Source: Fulvia fulva
Taxonomy: Eukaryota; Ascomycota; Dothideomycetes; Mycosphaerellales; Mycosphaerellaceae
DNA length: 64,000 bases
Assembly (NCBI RefSeq): GCF_020509005.1
Contig: NC_063020.1
Span: 1,240,001-1,304,000 of the forward strand
Direction of reading: 5' to 3'
Part shown: in pieces, positions 24,280 through 34,000 of the stretch
Numbering within the stretch: position 1 is the stretch's first letter
How the letters are laid out: every line of letters begins with the position of its first letter
Position numbers and translations under genes: made by a program
Notes under the pieces: model-generated
What the model saw: only the letters and a program-made list of their open reading frames with translations
The model's database searches: none
Told to the model about the DNA's origin: nothing

Positions 24280-25190
24280 GACGAGCGTGTACTCGTGTCG
24301 GGAGCGAGTCCCTCTTCTTTCTACGTGTAAGAAGGGCGCGGAACCGTGGCCTATACGCTCGACAGGACACCTCTGGTATGAGTGCAGAATTTTCACCTCC
24401 GGAGACCGCAAACCGAGCGGGCTGAGCGACGAACATTGGACGAGCGGACTACAGAACAACGACTGAGCGGACTATGCAACGGCGTCGAGCGGACTACGAA
24501 ACAATCTGGTGTTTGCCAGCGGGCAATGCGGTGGGTAGGTGGACACGCGACGAAGCCTGTAAGGGCCTGTTGAACACCCGGTATGGGAACGAGGGTTTTG
24601 CCTGAGGCACTGCCTGTCCCGCTACACGACGCACCTAGTCTGACATGGTAGATTGCGACGAGGAAAAGACGATAGCCTGAGCAAGGAAAAGACGGCTGTT
24701 AGGACGGGGAAAAGACGTACAATGCAAGTGGATTAGTTCTGTGATCGGGGAGGATCGAGGGCAGGGTGATAAGGAACTTCATATTGGTTAGTAGGTGGAA
24801 ACGCAAGGAGTACGCTGCCCGGCGTGGTGTGTGCCCCGAGCAGACCTGCGAGGCATGGACGGCCGCTTTCTAGAGATAGGCTGCGGTAACGCGAAGGGCG
24901 TCAAAACCTGGGGCGTGGTGTACACTGGCAGCGACGGCTGACACTGTCTGTACAGCCCGAGAGGACGGATGCGCATGTCGGTCAATAGAGAGCACTAAAG
25001 GGCTCAGGCCTATGGAGGTGGATATTGGCTTAAGGAGCAAACAGGGAGGGAGGGCGTAGAGGGAAGCTTTTACTCCGGGCTAACCTCTCGAAACGAGGCT
25101 ACACGGTGGTGCTAGATGAGTGGGAAAGCGCGGTTAAGACTTGTCACCTTATCTCGTAGCTAGCTTGCTAAATACGATTCCTTCCTTGCC
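24280..25190 (+). repeat. LINE I 5' UTR monomer 2 (911 bp)
   Basis: Second head-to-tail copy, ending exactly where the unique spacer before ORF1 begins. Tandem promoter monomers are known in mouse L1. Here the same architecture is seen, but promoter function is inferred only. Small ORFs inside the monomer are not conserved in any way I can see. Confidence 0.95.
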
Positions 25191-25307
25191 CTAGGACTGA
25201 GGGAGTTCTACCTCATTCAATCTGGACAGCTTGAAGCTCTCTTCACCCTGTTTCTTCAGCTCCAAACGCCGCGGAGGTGCCTAGCTACATTGGGCAACTC
25301 CTAGGCA

Positions 25308-26585
25308 ATGGCAGCCCAGGCTACGGCACTAACGGCGCCTACGGCCCTACAGGCGAAGCCCCCCCAAGACAACTGGCAGCAACTTATAGAGGACGCAAAA
25401 AGCATGGAAACTAACGATCAGCTCCCTTACCGGTCTCTACAGGTAATGATCACTCAGCTACGCACGGCGCTTGTACTGTCGTATCACCGAGGGCAACAAG
25501 AAATGAGGACGACGTCCCAGGCGATTAGCAAGGCCACCCGGAATCAACACCCCCATAGCTGGGCATCGGTCGCGGCATCGATACCAGGCCCCCGCCCAAC
25601 GCACGATGCAGTTACGATCCGCATTGCAGCAAAGGAAGACCAGGCCGAAGTTGCGAAGCTATCGAACAAGGAGCTCGCCCAACGAATCAACCAACCAGGG
25701 GTGGTCGCAGTGAACCAACAGTCCAACGGCACTCTACAGATCTATACTAGCTCTGCTACTGCTAGGAGGCACCTAGAGGCACAGCCACAGTGGGCATCTA
25801 AGGTTGCGGCATCAGCGAAGGTCTCAACGAAACAATTCACGATCCTAGTCCACGACATGCCTAAGGAGTTTGACCCAACCAACCAGGGTCACCTACGCGC
25901 TCTCCAAGAGGACAACCCGGTCACTCTTAACTCTCCAATCCAGAAGGCGACTTGGCTCCATAGGAAATGGCCAGAAGGCAAGAAGGCCTCGGCGCTAATA
26001 GTATGGCTACAAGACGCGAAAGCGGCGGATCTAGCGATAGAACAAGGCCTGGTCTGGCAATACAGCCTCAAGACAGTAGAAAAGCACTCCTCATCCTTTC
26101 GTGTCCTCCAATGCTTCAAATGCCAACAGTATGGACACCAAACCTACACGTGCACAAACAAGCAGGCCTGCTCGAACTGTGCAGGAGACCATATGTCTAG
26201 GGACTGTACATCGACTACGAGACGGTGCGCGAACTGTCCGGGGCACCACCCATCGTATAGTGCGGAATGCCCACAGCGGAAACTAGCGAAAAACAAGGCA
26301 ATCACAAACAGAACCGTCGCCCCAAGATTCTACGGCGACCGTGAGGCTAGCCCACACCGGAACCAACTAGCGGCGGTCGGGCACAAGCGCCCTAGGGCCG
26401 AGAACGATGTAAAGGATGCGCAGCCTAGGGCGTACGGGAGGCCACGTGCTCTGCTAGCTGCGGCGAGGGAATCTAACCAGGCCCGGCTCCCCTTTAGTAC
26501 ACAGCCGATAGGCGTAGACCAGGACGCACAGGGCAGTAGGACACAGGACGATACAGAGGAAATGATTGTCGATGCCGATGACTAG
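25308..26585 (+). CDS. LINE I ORF1: gag-like zinc-knuckle protein
   Basis: 425-residue protein, by family the RNA-binding partner that packages LINE RNA. The N-terminal half is Ala/Gln-rich and polar (residues 1-90). A central block (about 95-265) carries RIAAKEDQAEVAKL and KQFTILVHDMP and resembles the RRM-like nucleic-acid domain of such ORF1 proteins. Three zinc knuckles follow: C269-C272-H277-C282 (canonical CX2CX4HX4C), C288-C291-H295-C300, and C307-C310-H313 or H314-C321. The tail is acidic, ending in DADD. The first in-frame ATG after the monomers is taken as the start. No stop or frameshift, and codon use is rich in CA/TG, unlike neighbours. Its stop TAG (26583-26585) lies inside the start of ORF2. 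Family assignment is firm. Confidence 0.93.
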   Translation: MAAQATALTAPTALQAKPPQDNWQQLIEDAKSMETNDQLPYRSLQVMITQLRTALVLSYHRGQQEMRTTSQAISKATRNQHPHSWASVAASIPGPRPTHDAVTIRIAAKEDQAEVAKLSNKELAQRINQPGVVAVNQQSNGTLQIYTSSATARRHLEAQPQWASKVAASAKVSTKQFTILVHDMPKEFDPTNQGHLRALQEDNPVTLNSPIQKATWLHRKWPEGKKASALIVWLQDAKAADLAIEQGLVWQYSLKTVEKHSSSFRVLQCFKCQQYGHQTYTCTNKQACSNCAGDHMSRDCTSTTRRCANCPGHHPSYSAECPQRKLAKNKAITNRTVAPRFYGDREASPHRNQLAAVGHKRPRAENDVKDAQPRAYGRPRALLAAARESNQARLPFSTQPIGVDQDAQGSRTQDDTEEMIVDADD

Positions 26586-29500
26586 CCTCGACACGCTTAG
26601 CATCATCCAGTATAACGTCAACCATAGCAAGGATATAGTCCAGAACCATTTCCTACACGAGGCGGACCCGCGCGTCCACCACGTCCTTGCAATCCAGGAG
26701 CCATGGATTAACCCGCACCATAAGAGACCAACGACCTGCAAGTCACCAGGCTACACGACATGCCTACGAGGCGACGGCAGACCCCGCACGTGCTTCTATG
26801 TCAGCAAGGACATACTAGAATCCGACTGGGAGGTAGTGTACTACGCAGACGAAGAAGGCGGGGGCGATATTACCTCCCTCCACGTGGGTAGCACCTGGAT
26901 ACACAACCTATACATGCAACCGCCAGCCTCGAGGTCTAGCCGCGACCTAGGGGTCTGCAGACACCTAGACAGTGCGCTCAAGAGACAAGGGTGCCACATC
27001 GTAGTAGGAGACTTCAACATACACCACCCTTCCTGGGAAAGCCTTATGCAGCCGCACCCTATAGCCGACGAAGTACTCGACTTGATGGCGAGCAACGCAA
27101 TTGCCCTCAATACCCCGAAGGACCTGGGCACCTGGAAGAGAGGGGGACTCCAAGGCACGATCGACCTCTCCTGGATCTCAGATAGCCACTACCACACGGT
27201 AACCTACTGTGGGATCGAACATGAACTCGAGGCGTCGTCAGACCACATGCCAGTCAGGACCTCTATTGCGACACAGATACAACGCACACCAGCGAGAACC
27301 CCTAAGCCAAACTGGGGAAAGGCCCACTGGGCCAACATCCAGGCGTACCTCGATGACTCCAAGAGGCTAGTCCAGATCGCGCAGCAGCAATACAACAGTA
27401 AAGACGAGATAGACGAAGCAGTCCAGGGGTTGACAGACGAAATAAGAAAAGCGACCTCACTTCACGTTCCGCTTGCCCAACCAACGACATGGTCCAAACC
27501 ATACTGGACGCCGGAGTGCACTGCGGTAGTAAGAGAAGCAAGGAGAGCCCGCCGGGTGTGGACGAGCAGCCATAGCGAGGAGGCCTGGAACGTATACAGG
27601 GAGGCATGCCAACAGAAGAAAGCCATAATACGGAGGGAGAAAGCAGTCGGCTGGAGGGCCACAGTGGAAGAAATCGCCGGCAAGCCAGAGAGGATGTGGA
27701 AGCTAGCGAAATGGGCCCGACAGGACCCTACACAGGGCCCCTCCTTCTCTATCCCAGCGCTACAATCGCCTAGTGGCCCGGTTAGCGACCCCGAGGCCAA
27801 GGCGCGTCTACTGGCTAGCAAGTTCTTCCCACCCCCAGTCGAGGCTGATCTAAGCGACATAAACAGCTCTACTCCCCTAGCCCCTAGCATCGCGGTCCAA
27901 CAGGAGGTGTCCGAGGGAGAAGTTACCGCTGTGCTGAGGAAGTTGCCGGCGAAGAAAGCCCCGGGGCCGGATGGGATCCCAAACGAGCTACTAAAGAAGT
28001 GTAGAGATCAACTAGCCCCAGCAGTTGCAGCGATCTTCAACGCCTGCCTACAGACCGGATACCACCCGATAGCTTTTAAACAATCGACGACAGTGGTCCT
28101 ACGCAAGCCGCAGAAGGAAGACTATACGCAGGTGAAGTCGTACCGCCCAATTGCGCTCCTTAACACTCTTGGGAAGGCGCTTGAGAAGCTGGTTGCAACG
28201 AGACTCTCCGAGGCGGCAGAGGAACACTCCCTACTCCCGGACACCCAGATGGGTGCGCGCCCACAGCGATCGACGCTATCCGCGATGGAACTTATCACCT
28301 CTCAGGTAAAGGCCATCTGGTATAAGAATAGGGACAAGGTGGCTTCCTTACTTAGCCTAGACATATCGGGAGCCTTCGACTACGTGTCACACCCGCGGCT
28401 TCTCTACATCCTAAGGTCGAAAGGACTCCCTGAGTGGCTTGTCAACTTCGTACGGTCCTACCTCCAAAACCGCAGTACGTCGATCCTGGTCGGCCAGTAC
28501 AGAAGCCCATTTCAAGCAGTCCACACTGGAATCCCGCAAGGCTCAACGCTAGCACCTATTCTGTTCCTCTTCTTTATGGCGACGCTGCTCCCAGCCCTAG
28601 AATCCCAGAACACCGCTGCGAGCGGCTTCGTAGACGACACAAACATCCTAGCGTGGTCTTCCTCGACTGAGGAGAACTGTAGGCTACTAGAAGAGAAGCA
28701 CAAGATCTGCGAGGACTGGGCTAGGAGGCACGGGGCTCGGTTTGCCCCAGAAAAGTACAATCTGATACACTTTACGCGCCGGCCACGGTTCCACAATATG
28801 CAAGCTTCTATCCAGATACAGGGGCACACGACTAACCCGGCAAATCAGCTCAGGATCCTCGGACTATGGGTGGACCCGGCGCTACGGTGGAGGAAGCACG
28901 TACAGGCAATATTACGGAAAGCTGAACAGAATATGGCATCATGCCAGAGGCTCACTGCGTCCACATGGGGGGCGGACTTCCGGCAGTCACGACTTCTATA
29001 TACGGCTATTGTACGGCCAGTCCTTACCTATGGCAGCCAAGTGTGGTCCTTAGGCGAGAGGGCCTGCCCATCGAAGGGACTCGTCGCGCCGCTAGCGAAG
29101 ATCCAAAACCAATGCCTAAGGAAGGTCACCGGGGCATATAAGTCGACACCAACGAGGATGCTTGAGCACGAGACCGCTATACCGCCGATCGACCTATACA
29201 TCCAGGGACTACGGACCTCCTACTTAGGCAAGTCGGCACAGTACCCAGTACAGAAGGTCATCGCCAGTGCAGTCGCAAGGGCCCGCGAATCAGTACCAGC
29301 GCACAAGGGCATTCGACCCGGAAACGAGCCGAACTACCGGGCAAGGGACGAACAGCTAGCAACACAATGGGAAGGTGAGAAATCGTTTGTAGAGCAACTA
29401 TGGAAAGAGAGGTGGAACAACCAGGTTGTAGGGCATAGTGGACGCCCTCAGCCAGCGGGACAACCTAAGGAATGGTCAGCTACAAAATCCGCGGTCAAGC

Positions 29501-29889
29501 ACCCCCCGAAGCTCATCCACTACCGCCTTACGAGGGCACAGAGTAGCATAGCAACCCAACTGCGAAGCGAACACATCGGCCTCCAGGGGTACCTATCATG
29601 GAGGAAGGTTCCAGGATACACGAATACTAGCTGCCCCTGCGGCTATCGCTCCCAGAACGTACGGCACGCACTCCTCGTCTGTCCGAGGTGGTCGCTAGGA
29701 AGGGGGGAGTGGATGGCAAAGGCGAGGAACCGGACGATTGGGGCACTTCTTAACAACGCTGAAGACCTACGGCGCATTACGAACTGGATACTAGAGAAGG
29801 GCTGGCTAGAACAGTACCGCCTAGTAGGAGCAGTGCAGGAAGAGAGGACACGACGCAGCGCGACGAGACCGGCTAGGAGCGGGGGCTAA
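26566..29889 (+). CDS. LINE I ORF2: endonuclease-reverse transcriptase
   Basis: 1107-residue protein performing target-primed reverse transcription: it nicks DNA and copies LINE RNA at the nick. Residues 1-230 form an APE-like endonuclease, with IQYNVNHSKD, IQEPW, GDFN (from 148) and a late SSDHMPV motif. Reverse transcriptase covers about 440-740, with KAPGPDGIPNELL, YRPIALLNTLGK (from 526), SLDISGAFDYV, GIPQGSTLAPILF and the catalytic FVDD (688-691). The C-terminus has a knuckle C1023-C1025-H1034-C1039 (CX1CX7HX4C). I see no RNase H domain between reverse transcriptase and knuckle. It overlaps ORF1 by 20 bp in another frame; three ATGs (26566, 26572, 26578) precede the ORF1 stop, so the exact start is open. 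No inactivating change is visible. Confidence 0.95.
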   Translation: MSMPMTSLDTLSIIQYNVNHSKDIVQNHFLHEADPRVHHVLAIQEPWINPHHKRPTTCKSPGYTTCLRGDGRPRTCFYVSKDILESDWEVVYYADEEGGGDITSLHVGSTWIHNLYMQPPASRSSRDLGVCRHLDSALKRQGCHIVVGDFNIHHPSWESLMQPHPIADEVLDLMASNAIALNTPKDLGTWKRGGLQGTIDLSWISDSHYHTVTYCGIEHELEASSDHMPVRTSIATQIQRTPARTPKPNWGKAHWANIQAYLDDSKRLVQIAQQQYNSKDEIDEAVQGLTDEIRKATSLHVPLAQPTTWSKPYWTPECTAVVREARRARRVWTSSHSEEAWNVYREACQQKKAIIRREKAVGWRATVEEIAGKPERMWKLAKWARQDPTQGPSFSIPALQSPSGPVSDPEAKARLLASKFFPPPVEADLSDINSSTPLAPSIAVQQEVSEGEVTAVLRKLPAKKAPGPDGIPNELLKKCRDQLAPAVAAIFNACLQTGYHPIAFKQSTTVVLRKPQKEDYTQVKSYRPIALLNTLGKALEKLVATRLSEAAEEHSLLPDTQMGARPQRSTLSAMELITSQVKAIWYKNRDKVASLLSLDISGAFDYVSHPRLLYILRSKGLPEWLVNFVRSYLQNRSTSILVGQYRSPFQAVHTGIPQGSTLAPILFLFFMATLLPALESQNTAASGFVDDTNILAWSSSTEENCRLLEEKHKICEDWARRHGARFAPEKYNLIHFTRRPRFHNMQASIQIQGHTTNPANQLRILGLWVDPALRWRKHVQAILRKAEQNMASCQRLTASTWGADFRQSRLLYTAIVRPVLTYGSQVWSLGERACPSKGLVAPLAKIQNQCLRKVTGAYKSTPTRMLEHETAIPPIDLYIQGLRTSYLGKSAQYPVQKVIASAVARARESVPAHKGIRPGNEPNYRARDEQLATQWEGEKSFVEQLWKERWNNQVVGHSGRPQPAGQPKEWSATKSAVKHPPKLIHYRLTRAQSSIATQLRSEHIGLQGYLSWRKVPGYTNTSCPCGYRSQNVRHALLVCPRWSLGRGEWMAKARNRTIGALLNNAEDLRRITNWILEKGWLEQYRLVGAVQEERTRRSATRPARSGG

Positions 29890-30062
29890 CGGGGTAGTGA
29901 CATGGACTACGTACGTTCAGAGGGAAAGCTAATCTAGACAAGGAGTAGTCGGGGGCGGGAAGGGTTTTCACCTATTCGGGTTTCCCTTTGTACATAACAA
30001 TAGATATATACCTGCATAGGCCGGATAGGGTCCTAGAACAGGGGAATGACAAATCTATCTAT
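29890..30062 (+). other. LINE I 3' UTR and (ATCT)n tail
   Basis: The 3' end carries CATAGGCC, AGGGTCCTAGAACAGG and AATGACAA before the ATCT repeats. The same block, with small changes, ends LINEs E and F/G. By analogy with other LINEs it is probably where ORF2 recognises its RNA. There is no poly(A). Confidence 0.8.
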
Positions 30063-30077
30063 CTATATACGCTCGTA

Positions 30078-30292
30078 TATATAATCTTCCTCGACTCTAG
30101 GAAGAACCTCTTTAATTAGGACTAGCTAATAGCGTCTCCGCTAACGAGCTTATTACCGAGTCTACGTACTTTCCTTTTAATATCGGCGGCTACGTCGAAA
30201 TCCTTAGCTACTATCTAGTAGAATCACTAGAGTATAATATCGTGCTCGGCTCTAGTTAGTTCGTAGACTACAAACTAGAGATGTAATAGGAG
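30078..30292 (+). pseudogene. Gypsy B segment between LINE I and Copia J (protease region)
   Basis: 215 bp of RIPed Gypsy B, bounded by the LINE I target duplication on the left and Copia J on the right. By position between gag and reverse transcriptase it should hold the aspartic protease. A LDSR-like tetrapeptide near 30092 may be what is left of the active site. Domain identity is uncertain. Confidence 0.5.
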
Positions 30293-30297
30293 AAGGG

Positions 30298-30532
30298 TGT
30301 TAAGATGTAGCATCTCAAAGGGAGTCAACAATCAGGAAGTGATCTAGTAGCCTAAGGCATCCACGATGACTCAGCTTGTAGGGAGATACCTTCTCTCCCC
30401 TTTAGCTTAGATAGACATCCAACACAATCAACATATTGGTTCCTAATATATTGCTGCATGCTCGTGCTATTAGTCAGTTGAAGATTGATCTCTTACTCCA
30501 CTCCGCTACCATCCACCCGTACCTATTCAATA
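30298..30532 (+). repeat. Copia J 5' LTR
   Basis: 235 bp, TGTTAAGATGTAGC to CCTATTCAATA. It differs from the 3' LTR at eight sites, and every one is CA or TG in one copy and TA in the other. Changes occur in both copies, so both LTRs received RIP after insertion. Confidence 0.96.
30367..30373. promoter_or_regulatory. TGACTCA (Gcn4/CPC1-type) site in Copia J LTR
   Basis: A perfect 7-bp TGACTCA, the consensus of bZIP factors such as yeast Gcn4 and Neurospora CPC1. It is kept in the 3' LTR at 35744-35750. A 7-mer can occur by chance, so the role is inferred. Confidence 0.4.
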
Positions 30533-30547
30533 GGTTATGAGCCCGGG
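30533..30547 (+). other. Copia J primer binding site (half-tRNA initiator Met)
   Basis: GGTTATGAGCCCGGG starts directly after the 5' LTR and is complementary to the initiator Met tRNA anticodon stem-loop. This points to priming from a cleaved half-tRNA. Confidence 0.8.
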
Positions 30548-31076
30548 TTTGTGCAGGAATAAGAGCAACCTATATCAGTACAGGTTACTTGTATCCCTTG
30601 CTATCGTAGTAGAAAACATCTGGGAATCAGAAGTCTACCCCGTCTATCCTGTCAAGGAGCTTAGTTCGATACTAAGTGATAGGTAACCTAGACAAGGACT
30701 CTGTGCGGCTTACTCAAAGCCAATACCTTGAAGATACTCTGTAGGCAGAACTGCATCGAGATACTATCAAGAAGGACTTCAAGTAAGTCATTTGAAGCTC
30801 TGCTAGGAGAGACAGACCTGTGTCCTAGCCCCGAGACCTCATACCGCTCCTTTACTTTACCAAGCAGGCCTTAGTATCCACACCTACGAACTTTCCCATT
30901 CTACACCAGAAGCCTCAGCAGGATCTGAGCCACCACTTTGGAACATACACACCTTGTTTCATTACATCCAATTTATTATAGATCTATACCAAGAGAAGAC
31001 AGAGGAGAAGGGAGGCAAAATCCCAATTCTTGGGAGGGACAATTAGAAGAGATGGTTCAACCTTCAGAGATACAAG

Positions 31077-34000
31077 ATGGAGAGCCAATCAGCATTCTTT
31101 GCAATTGATGACCTAATAGAAGTGTCTTTTGACAACATCAAGGGCAAGACTCTGAAACTCCAAGAAGAGGCTACAACCAAAGAGATCCTCAATACGCCAA
31201 CATGGACAAGACACAATGCAGTATGCAACTTCAGTATCCTTAGTAGGATCACAGAAGAAGATGAATTTGAGCTTGAGGGCTCATGTGAATCTAGAAGAGC
31301 TGCTGAGAAGTGGGTGTATCTCTGGAACAAGTATAGCCAGGTGCTACCAACCCATGCACATGAGCTCACAAAGCAATTTGTGACCTTTGAGATGAGTGAA
31401 GAGTTCACCATCAGATCTGCATAGACACACCTAGTTTCTCTTGGAAAAAGGATTGCTGATGTTGACCCAGAGGGTCAGCATTACAGGAAAGCTGATGTGA
31501 GGATGACCCAGCTCTTAAGCTCACTGCCACCTGACTACCATGTAGCCAGGGATACTATCATGGCTCAGCCAAAGATGGATCATGAAAGGACCTTAAAGAT
31601 CCTTGAAGCTCAAGAAGCCAGGATGGATCCCTCTAAGGCTGAGTATGGCATAGCAGCCACCTGGGTCAAGCCCTCAGGTCTAGCAAGACCACTCTCCTGC
31701 CTTCTCTGTGAGAAGGATCATCTGATCAAGGACTGCCCTAGTTTGCCTGAGGCAAGAAAGGTCCTTAGATCTCATTCCCAACCACCATCTTCCCAGAATA
31801 CAACACATGTCAAGAAGAAGAGAACTCCACCACCCACTTCAAGGAGGACACCAAGAGAGAAGTCCTCTATGGAAGAACTTAAGAAAATGGTGAAGAAACT
31901 CAGCTCTGACATGCTGTCACTCTAGAAGAACCAGGCCCAGTCTTATACCTCTAAAGCAAAGAAGACTGGAAAAGGTTTCTCCGCCCAAGAGTCACCATGC
32001 AGCTCATCCCCAGAGACAATGTCTGATGATGATGAGTATGATGAAGTGGCTCACTCAACTGCAGAAGTCCAAGGCAAGTTCCCCTCGTCAGAGTGGTTAC
32101 TTAACTCCTGTGCTTCATCCCATATGACTGACCAAAGCTGCCTCTTTAGATCTATGACTCCCTTGACAAGGAAGAAATGGATCAAAGTGGGAGGTGGGTT
32201 TTTATTAGCTACTCATATTGGGAATGCAGAGATGAGTGGGAGAGCTGGCAGAAAAGTTGTTTTGGAAGATGTCCTGCTTGTACCCAAGCTAGGAGTGAAC
32301 CTGGTTTCATGGAACCAGTTTAGCAAGCAGTTTGGTGTGCAACCTCCATCATTTTCTCTTGTTTCCCCCTCTGGTGAGACTGTTGTCCAGACAAAGCTCC
32401 TTGGGGGGGTTCCATTCATTGATGAGATTTCTCCTCTCCTACAAGAACGGGCACATTACTCATCATGTGCACCACCAATGGAGAATGCCTTTGTGACTGC
32501 TCAATCAGAGACCGACCTGAAGCAGTGGGAGCTTTGGCATAGAAGATTTGCACACTTTGGGAAGAATTTGCTCCAGAATCTTCACAAGGTAACAGACTTG
32601 AAAGAACCCATTCCTATCCCTAAGGATGGCTTTCACCAGTGCAGAGTATGCTCAATAGCAAAGATGAAGAAGTACAAAGGCAAAGTTACAGAGAGAAGAC
32701 CTGAAAGACTTGCCCTTGTATCTATTGACATATGTGGCCCACTACCAATCTCAAGACTAGGATTCAAATACTGGCTTGAGATTGTTGACAACTTCTCTAG
32801 GAAGAAGTGGACCTTTCCTCTTAGGAAAAGAGAAGATGCTCCAGTTGCTCTCCAGAACTGGAAGATCAAAGCAGAGAGGAAATCATCAGCGCAGCTGAAA
32901 GCAGTAAGACTTGACAATGCAAAAGAACTTGTTGCATTAGTGAAGCAGTGGGAGAAGGATTTGGGGATTGGGCTCGAGCCGACTGAGGCATACAACTCTC
33001 TACAGAATGGACCAGTTGAGAGGTCAATACAAACCTCAGAGGACTCTATAAGGGCAATGCTTGAAGAGGCTAAAATGCCGGTTGAATTTTGGCCTGAAGC
33101 ACTAGAGGCCCAAACTTATATAAGGAACAAACTGCCAAATGGCCCAGATTACGATGGGTTCAAGGTTTCACTAGATAAGGCTTTTGATGGTATCAAACCG
33201 ACCATCAACCATTTGAAAGTTTGGGGATGCAAAGCTGTTGTCTATATGGACACAAGATCCCAACCTCAATGGGCAAGAAGTGACAAGCTAATGAATAGGG
33301 GTAAAGAAGCAGTGTTTATTAGGTATGTTGAAAACACAGCTAAAGCCTGGCTCTTTTAGGAACCAGACATGAGAGCTGTTAAACAACACACACATGCAGA
33401 CTTCTTTAAGGACCAGCCTGGAGGTGATATGGGTCTCAATGTTCCAACATTGAATCTACTAAGCAGTGCACCAGCTAGGAAGCCCTTAGGAAGGCCGAGG
33501 AAGAACGTATCCTTAGGACAATCTACCTACCATTCAGGCGTCCATCAGAGCCCCCCCGAAATAGATCAGCCAATTGAGAGCCCTAAAGTCGCTCAGCCGA
33601 GAAAGCTGTTTGTGCAACTTCCCCAGCCTCCGGAGAACGTAGGGGAATTTCAGAAAATCGATCAGCCAATTGAGAGAAGCTCCCTAGATCCCTAGGAAAT
33701 AGACGTTACTAGGTCACAACTGACGGTCCCTCAATCATCCCTTGGAAAGAGAAAGGCTGACTATGATGTTGAGGGCTATGACATGAAACAGAAAGCCCCA
33801 AAATCCATGGTCCCTAAGCCCGAACTAACCACTGAAGTGGGAGAAGCAATGGACCTCTCAGAGAACCTTGCTGCTTTTCACCAAGCTTTCTTTGCAGCCA
33901 TGCAATCAGTGGACAGTTCAATACTATGGGATAGCGAATTCCTGGAAGAAGTTGAGGAAATGGCCTTTGCAGCAACTGTAGAAGCCATTATATACAAGCA

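Larger units (their letters stand above)
23200..30062 (+). mobile_element. LINE I: apparently intact Tad1-like LINE with tandem 5' monomers
   Basis: A 6863-bp non-LTR retrotransposon flanked by a 15-bp target duplication CTATATACGCTCGTA at 23185-23199 and 30063-30077. Order: 169 bp of unique 5' sequence, two 911-bp tandem monomers, a 117-bp spacer, ORF1, ORF2 overlapping it by 20 bp, a 173-bp 3' UTR, and a short (ATCT)n end. Both ORFs are open and CA/TG are plentiful, unlike the RIPed Gypsy B around it. It inserted after B had been RIPed, or escaped RIP. Degraded relatives lie at 9044-9645 and 46963-47693. Confidence 0.94.

Noticed and set aside
23471..24985. Small ORFs of 60-78 codons on both strands in the LINE monomers
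   Set aside because: They occur twice only because the monomer is duplicated. No start context, domain or homology is visible.
26841..28829. Minus-strand ORFs of up to 142 codons inside LINE I ORF2
   Set aside because: Antisense shadows of a GC-rich coding region with clear reverse transcriptase motifs on the plus strand.
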